From assembly GCA_041170585.1 (NCBI GenBank), contig JBEDNN010000030.1, positions 1 to 10,334 on the forward strand: a DNA stretch of 10,334 nt, in the 5' to 3' direction. The notes beneath the pieces were generated by a model. It made no database searches. It worked only from the letters and a program-made list of their open reading frames with translations, and had not been told where the DNA came from. Within the stretch, counting starts at the first letter, position 1. Every line of letters begins with the position of its first letter. Positions 6,886 to 10,334 of this stretch are shown piece after piece. The DNA comes from JBDLSY01 sp041170585 (GTDB lineage: Bacteria > Pseudomonadota > Gammaproteobacteria > Burkholderiales > Burkholderiaceae_C). Both the position numbers and the translations under genes were made by a program.

Positions 6886-6941
6886 AAAAATAAATATTAA
6901 TATTAATTTCAATACTGTTGTTAATTTTTTAAATATGTACT

Positions 6942-7388
6942 ATGGATGCAAGCTTTAAACCTTATTTAATTCGCGCTATGTATGAATGGTGTACCGATTA
7001 TGGGTACGAACCTTATCTAGCGATTGCTGTTGATAGCAGTTGTACTGTGCCTGTAACGCATGTTCAAAAAGGGCAAATTGTATTAGATGTGAGTCCAGAA
7101 TCTATTAAAGACTTAGACTTGGGCTTAGAATCAATTAGCTTTAAAGCCCGATTTTCTGGTGTTGTTCACCATATTTATGCACCTTTACACCGCGTTATAG
7201 CTATGTTTCCTACACATAATCAACAATTAGGCGTTTTTTTTGAACCTACTAATGCACCTGTATCATCAAGTTTAGGTAATATTAAACCTGTAGAAACCAG
7301 TATTAGTGATAATACTGATAATAATATAAAAAAATCTACAAAAAATTCTACTTTATCTACAAAAAGTAGAATTGTTCGTGTAAAATAA
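6942..7388 (+). CDS. sspB: Stringent starvation protein B, ClpXP adaptor for ssrA-tagged proteins
   Basis: SspB binds the ssrA degradation tag and tethers the substrate to the ClpXP protease. Seen: the conserved folded domain (about 1-105; KPYLIRAMYEWCTDYGYEPYL at the N-terminus, then KGQIVLDVSPESIKDLDL, FKARFSGVVHHIYAPL and VFFEP). A Ser/Thr/Asn/Lys-rich flexible linker (about 108-140) follows, then the short basic tail RIVRVK at 143-148, equivalent to the ClpX-binding peptide RPALRVVK at the end of E. coli SspB. The 148-residue length is a little under the 165 of E. coli, the linker being shorter and lacking its acidic character. No Shine-Dalgarno is visible before the ATG at 6942. A MITE-like insertion separates it from sspA. 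Confidence 0.94.
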   Translation: MDASFKPYLIRAMYEWCTDYGYEPYLAIAVDSSCTVPVTHVQKGQIVLDVSPESIKDLDLGLESISFKARFSGVVHHIYAPLHRVIAMFPTHNQQLGVFFEPTNAPVSSSLGNIKPVETSISDNTDNNIKKSTKNSTLSTKSRIVRVK

Positions 7389-7410
7389 TAAAGTTGATTT
7401 TTTAATAAAA

Positions 7411-7486
7411 GCCGATTTAGCTCAGTTGGTAGAGCAACCGCCTTGTAAGCGGTAGGTCATCAGTTCGAATCCGATAATCGGCACCA
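7411..7486 (+). tRNA. tRNA-Thr (anticodon UGU)
   Basis: The cloverleaf is complete: acceptor arms GCCGATT/AATCGGC, D-arm GCTC-AGTTGGTA-GAGC, anticodon stem ACCGC/GCGGT with loop CTTGTAA giving anticodon TGT (7444-7446), T-loop TTCGAAT, and an encoded CCA end (7484-7486). The T-stem ATCAG/CCGAT contains one A-C mismatch. It lies 22 bases after sspB and directly before a strong terminator, so it may be processed from an sspAB transcript or have its own promoter. Confidence 0.97.
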
Positions 7487-7489
7487 ATT

Positions 7490-7526
7490 AAAATCCTACT
7501 TAATAAAGCCATTAAGTAGGATTTTT
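7490..7526 (+). terminator. Intrinsic terminator after tRNA-Thr
   Basis: A perfect 14-bp stem (7490-7503 with 7512-7525, core AATCCTACTTAA) closes an 8-base loop and ends in five T residues. It should stop transcription of the petABC-sspAB-tRNA strand. As miaB ends at 7550 on the other strand and the reverse side carries TTTTAATT, it may also serve the convergent miaB transcript. Confidence 0.9.
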
Positions 7527-7549
7527 AGCATTTTGGACTTATTTTTAGG

Positions 7550-9049
7550 TTAGATAACTATCTCGCCCCTTAAACTATTAGGCTGTACATCAATAATACG
7601 TACCCGTACCATTTGCCCAACTAATCGTTGATGACCAGAAAAATTAACGATACGCATATTTTCAGTTCTGCCCATTAGTTCGTGTTCGTTTTTTTTACTA
7701 AGCCCTTCAACTAAAATAGTTTGTGTGCTACCTAGCATAGCTAAGCTAATCGCTTTAGCGTTTAAAATGATTTGTGCTTGTAGACGCTGTAAGCGTGCTA
7801 ATTTTATAGCATCTGTTGTGTCATCATTTAAGTCGGCAGCGGGTGTGCCAGGGCGACGGCTGTATACAAAACTAAAAGAAGTGTCAAAATTTAAATCAAT
7901 AATTAATTTCATCGTTTGTTCAAAATCGGCTTCAGTTTCGCCAGGAAAGCCCACAATAAAATCACTGGATAAACAAATATCGGGTCGTACTGCTCGTACA
8001 CGCTTAATAATATTTTTATATTCCAAGGCGGTATAGCCCCGTTTCATTGCATTTAATACGTGGTCGCTACCCGCTTGAACAGGTAAATGTAAATAATTAG
8101 CCAGTTTAGGTAAACGCCCCATCGTATCAATTAGTTTTTGCGTCATTTCTTTTGGGTGACTGGTTAAAAAACGAATACGTTCAATACCTGGTATTTCATG
8201 GACATATTCTAATAAGGTTGCAAAATCAATGATATCACCAGTAGTATCATTGACATTCAGTTTGCCACGATAAGCATTGACATTTTGCCCTAATAAACTA
8301 ACTTCTTTCACACCTTGGTCAGCAAGGTCCGCTATTTCAGTCAAAATATCTTCTAAAGGGCGATTAATTTCTTCACCCCGAGTGTAAGGGACAACACAAA
8401 AACTACAGTACTTACTGCAACCTTCCATAATACTCACATACGCAGTTGGCCCTTCTTTACGGGGAGGAGGTAAATGGTCAAATTTTTCAATTTCTGGAAA
8501 ACTAATGTCTACTTGTGATTGATTAGTGCTATGACGTGCATCTATCATCTGTGGTAGGCGGTGTAAAGTTTGTGGTCCAAAGACTAAATCTACATAAGGC
8601 GCACGTTGAACAATGGCTGCCCCTTCTTGGCTTGCAACACAACCGCCTACACCAATAATTAAATCAGGATTTTTTCGTTTTAATTTTAATGCACGGCCTA
8701 AATCTGAAAAAACTTTTTCTTGTGCTTTTTCACGAACGCTACAGGTATTAAACAAAATAACATCGGCGTCATCTTGATGGTCAGTACGTATCATACCTTT
8801 AGCTGCATGCAGCACATCAACCATTTTGTCTGAATCATAGACATTCATTTGGCAACCAAAAGTTTTAATATATACTTTTTTCACCGTTTGTACGTTTTGT
8901 TTATTGTGTATATTGTCTATATCTTGCGTATCATCAGCTACTGAATGAGTTATTGATGTAAGCCGTGCTGTGTTGATTGTATCAATTGTATTGGTTGTAT
9001 TGGTTGTGTTTGTCATAATATAGTGTGCTGCTATTAATTGAGTATTCAT
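7550..9049 (-). CDS. miaB: tRNA-2-methylthio-N6-dimethylallyladenosine synthase (MiaB)
   Basis: MiaB is a radical-SAM enzyme that adds a methylthio group to i6A37 of tRNAs reading UNN codons. Numbering from the longest frame: UPF0004 domain with Cys66, Cys103 and Cys137 (auxiliary cluster), radical-SAM motif C211-SKY-C215-SF-C218, and a C-terminal TRAM domain from about residue 430 to the end, 499. The family core begins at KKVYIKTFGCQMN (57-69). The 55 residues before it are Thr/Asn-rich, partly built from a 9-bp tandem repeat, and have no family counterpart. Possible starts are ATG 9049, ATG 9016 and GTG 8884; the GTG would give 444 residues and a family-like N-terminus. None has a Shine-Dalgarno. 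It lies 31 bases downstream of the gloC-like gene on the same strand, so cotranscription is likely. Confidence 0.95.
   Translation of the reverse strand: MNTQLIAAHYIMTNTTNTTNTIDTINTARLTSITHSVADDTQDIDNIHNKQNVQTVKKVYIKTFGCQMNVYDSDKMVDVLHAAKGMIRTDHQDDADVILFNTCSVREKAQEKVFSDLGRALKLKRKNPDLIIGVGGCVASQEGAAIVQRAPYVDLVFGPQTLHRLPQMIDARHSTNQSQVDISFPEIEKFDHLPPPRKEGPTAYVSIMEGCSKYCSFCVVPYTRGEEINRPLEDILTEIADLADQGVKEVSLLGQNVNAYRGKLNVNDTTGDIIDFATLLEYVHEIPGIERIRFLTSHPKEMTQKLIDTMGRLPKLANYLHLPVQAGSDHVLNAMKRGYTALEYKNIIKRVRAVRPDICLSSDFIVGFPGETEADFEQTMKLIIDLNFDTSFSFVYSRRPGTPAADLNDDTTDAIKLARLQRLQAQIILNAKAISLAMLGSTQTILVEGLSKKNEHELMGRTENMRIVNFSGHQRLVGQMVRVRIIDVQPNSLRGEIVI
8986..9012. repeat. 9-bp tandem repeat inside the miaB 5' region
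   Basis: TTGTATTGG (plus strand) occurs twice, followed by a third diverged copy TTGTGTTTG. As the unit is three codons long, it keeps the miaB frame and encodes repeated Thr-Asn-Thr. Confidence 0.8.
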
Positions 9050-9072
9050 TGAATATTTATTGAGTATTCATT
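9037..9072. repeat. 14-bp direct repeat around the upstream miaB start
   Basis: ATTGAGTATTCATT is present at 9037-9050 and again at 9059-9072. The first copy contains the upstream-most miaB ATG; the second carries an ATG in a different frame. The repeat makes the 9049 start less certain. Confidence 0.8.
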
Positions 9073-9080
9073 CGATTTTA

Positions 9081-9740
9081 TTAAATTTTAAGTGACTTAA
9101 ATAAATGGTCAGCTACATGTGGATTGCTTAAGCGTTCACGCCCAAAGGTACTATTATCACCATGCCCGCAGTAAAACTCAATGTCATCGCCCAATGGAAA
9201 TAGTTTATGGCGAATGCTATGAATTAAATCAGCATGAACACCGCGCGGAAAGTCAGTGCGGCCAATACTGCCAGCAAAAATGACATCACCTACCCATGCA
9301 ATGCCTTGCTCTTTAGCAAAAAACACCACATGGCCTGGTGTGTGCCCAGGGCAGTGAATCACCTCTAATACAGTATTGCCTATTTGTACAGTATCACCGC
9401 CATTTAACCAACGATTCGGTGAAAAAGTACCCCAGTGCGGCATACCATAATGCTCACTATGGCTAGGCAATTGTTGTATCCAAAAATCGTCAGCAATATG
9501 AGGACCTTCAATCGGTACGTTATAAGTATCGGCAATAACGCGTGCTGCTGCACAATGGTCTAAATGACCGTGTGTTAATAATATTTTAGTCAGTGTTGCA
9601 CCTGACGCGGTAAGCTGTTTTTTTATGTACTCTATGTCGCCGCCAGGGTCTGTCAAGGCAGCTTGATTCGTTTGATCACACACAACTAGCGTACAATTTT
9701 GTTGAAAGGCGGTAACAGGTAAAACGGTGATTTTCAGCAT
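9081..9740 (-). CDS. gloC: Metallo-beta-lactamase-fold hydrolase, YcbL/GloC-type glyoxalase II
   Basis: The 219-residue protein resembles E. coli YcbL (GloC, 215 residues) along its whole length, a small glyoxalase-II-type enzyme that hydrolyses S-D-lactoylglutathione in methylglyoxal detoxification. Seen: metal-binding motif THGHLDH with His57, His59, Asp61 and His62, then His133 in CPGHTPGH, Asp152 in GDVIFAGSIGRTDFP and His193 in CGHGDNSTFG, a full dinuclear-metal set. It lacks the extra C-terminal helical domain of classical GloB, as YcbL does. The substrate is inferred from the family, since related MBL-fold proteins hydrolyse other thioesters. It lies upstream of miaB on the same strand with a 31-base gap. 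No clear Shine-Dalgarno precedes the ATG at 9740. Confidence 0.9.
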   Translation of the reverse strand: MLKITVLPVTAFQQNCTLVVCDQTNQAALTDPGGDIEYIKKQLTASGATLTKILLTHGHLDHCAAARVIADTYNVPIEGPHIADDFWIQQLPSHSEHYGMPHWGTFSPNRWLNGGDTVQIGNTVLEVIHCPGHTPGHVVFFAKEQGIAWVGDVIFAGSIGRTDFPRGVHADLIHSIRHKLFPLGDDIEFYCGHGDNSTFGRERLSNPHVADHLFKSLKI

Positions 9741-10134
9741 AAATTTAAGGCAATATAGGGGTTAAAATCAAATAGACAGGCTAGTCTAATAAGGTGATAC
9801 ATTTTTAAAATACACACATACATACATATTAGATTTTAATAGAGTAACGTTAAAATAATAATATGGCAGTTTACAATTAAAGTATTAGCCTTACTAATTA
9901 AGGTTTGGCATTGCTACTTAAAAACATTTATTGTATTTTTTATCTTACATAATCTTTATTTTTGCTAAGAAACCTTTAAAAATATATACTTTAACCATAT
10001 TAAGGTAGCAATACCGAAAAATTATATATTTTATATTTTTAAGTATTTTTTAATCGCTTAAACCCATCAACTACACTAGTGATTGTATATATTTAATACA
10101 TTTGATACCCATTTTATTCAATCACACCACACCT
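9741..10134. other. Divergent AT-rich region between gloC and the right-edge gene
   Basis: Apart from the 109-bp element at 9907-10015 this 394-base gap holds no gene that I can support. It must contain promoters for gloC (minus) and for the gene starting at 10135 (plus), but the composition is too AT-rich to name them. Confidence 0.5.
9907..10015. mobile_element. 109-bp MITE-like element, copy 2
   Basis: It starts GGCATTGCTACTTAA and ends with the inverse of GGTATTGCTACCTTA. It has the same length and orientation as copy 1 and aligns to it without gaps, with 17 differences, most of them between 9971 and 9990. The parts best kept are the two ends, TTGTATTTTTTATCT, TTTGCTAAGAAA and TTAACCATATTAA. 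No target-site duplication is visible here. It lies 119 bases before the possible nuclease gene at 10135. Confidence 0.75.
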
Positions 10135-10334
10135 ATGTCGCTATTTGCTGCCCTAAACACCGCCAAATCTGAAGAAGATGTCAAAGATGCTTATATTAAA
10201 GCGTTGGGCTTAAAAACCTATAGCAAAAATTTAATTGACATTCAGACGCAAGAAATTTGGTTTGAAGCCAAAGATGGCTACAAAAATAGCAGCTATCAAA
10301 TGTTTACGCAACTGTTGCATTATGTGCAGCAAGC
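10135..10334 (+). CDS. Partial CDS, N-terminus of a possible PD-(D/E)xK nuclease / restriction-modification protein
   Basis: An ATG at 10135 opens a frame that stays open to the window edge (66 codons plus two bases). The visible part reads like a helix (SEEDVKDAYIKALGL) followed by Asp35 in NLIDIQ and Glu44-Ala-Lys46 in IWFEAKDG, a D-x8-E-x-K spacing typical of PD-(D/E)xK nuclease centres. It goes on with YQMFTQLLHYVQQA. N-terminal nuclease domains of this kind occur in some large type II restriction-methyltransferase proteins, and the sequence gives that impression, but no methyltransferase motif lies inside the window. No Shine-Dalgarno is visible. The open frame is secure; the defence role is inference. 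Confidence 0.6.
   Translation, partial: MSLFAALNTAKSEEDVKDAYIKALGLKTYSKNLIDIQTQEIWFEAKDGYKNSSYQMFTQLLHYVQQ

Noticed and set aside
7486..7526. Integration (att) site at the tRNA-Thr 3' end
   Set aside because: No duplicated tRNA 3' end and no integrase gene is visible in the window; the next sequence is a terminator and miaB.
7725..8036. 103-codon plus-strand open frame inside miaB
   Set aside because: Antisense to a conserved part of MiaB; no ribosome binding site and no family resemblance.

Overview
The window reads as ordinary chromosome of an AT-rich gammaproteobacterium. The evidence is the gene order petA-petB-petC-sspA-sspB, which is typical of beta/gammaproteobacteria, together with an E. 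coli-like MiaB, a YcbL/GloC-type metallohydrolase and very AT-rich intergenic DNA. I cannot place it to genus.

Left part (1-2411): the first 51 bases hold, on the minus strand, the start of a gene with an N-terminal zinc-ribbon pattern, perhaps an IS1-type transposase. Next come a membrane-anchored thioredoxin-fold-like protein of the cytochrome-oxidase accessory (Sco-like) type, separated from the cox genes it usually accompanies; a D-3-hydroxybutyrate dehydrogenase (polyhydroxybutyrate/ketone-body use); and, convergent to it, the mechanosensitive channel gene mscL.

Centre (2827-7526): a plus-strand cluster encodes the whole cytochrome bc1 complex (Rieske protein, cytochrome b, cytochrome c1), then the stringent starvation proteins SspA and SspB, a tRNA-Thr(UGU), and a strong intrinsic terminator. 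The bc1 complex carries electrons from quinol to cytochrome c and pumps protons. SspA is an RNA-polymerase-associated regulator, and SspB delivers ssrA-tagged proteins to ClpXP. Cytochrome b is about 100 residues longer than usual because of a hydrophobic insertion, probably four extra membrane helices, between the Qo motif and the last three conserved helices. This is the most unusual coding feature here.

Right part (7550-10334): a minus-strand pair, a gloC-like metallohydrolase followed by miaB (tRNA methylthiotransferase), is transcribed towards the terminator. A plus-strand gene begins at 10135 and runs off the edge. Its 66 visible residues contain a D-x8-E-x-K arrangement like a PD-(D/E)xK nuclease centre, so it may be the start of a restriction-modification or other defence protein.

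Non-coding structure: two 109-bp copies of one element (6777-6885 and 9907-10015; 92 of 109 positions identical by hand count, no gaps) have terminal inverted repeats GGYATTGCTACTT and behave like a MITE. One lies between sspA and sspB and is flanked by an 8-bp direct repeat. A third palindrome (1866-1954) has similar ends. Many intergenic gaps also carry short AT-rich tandem repeats with different units (7, 9, 12, 13 bp).
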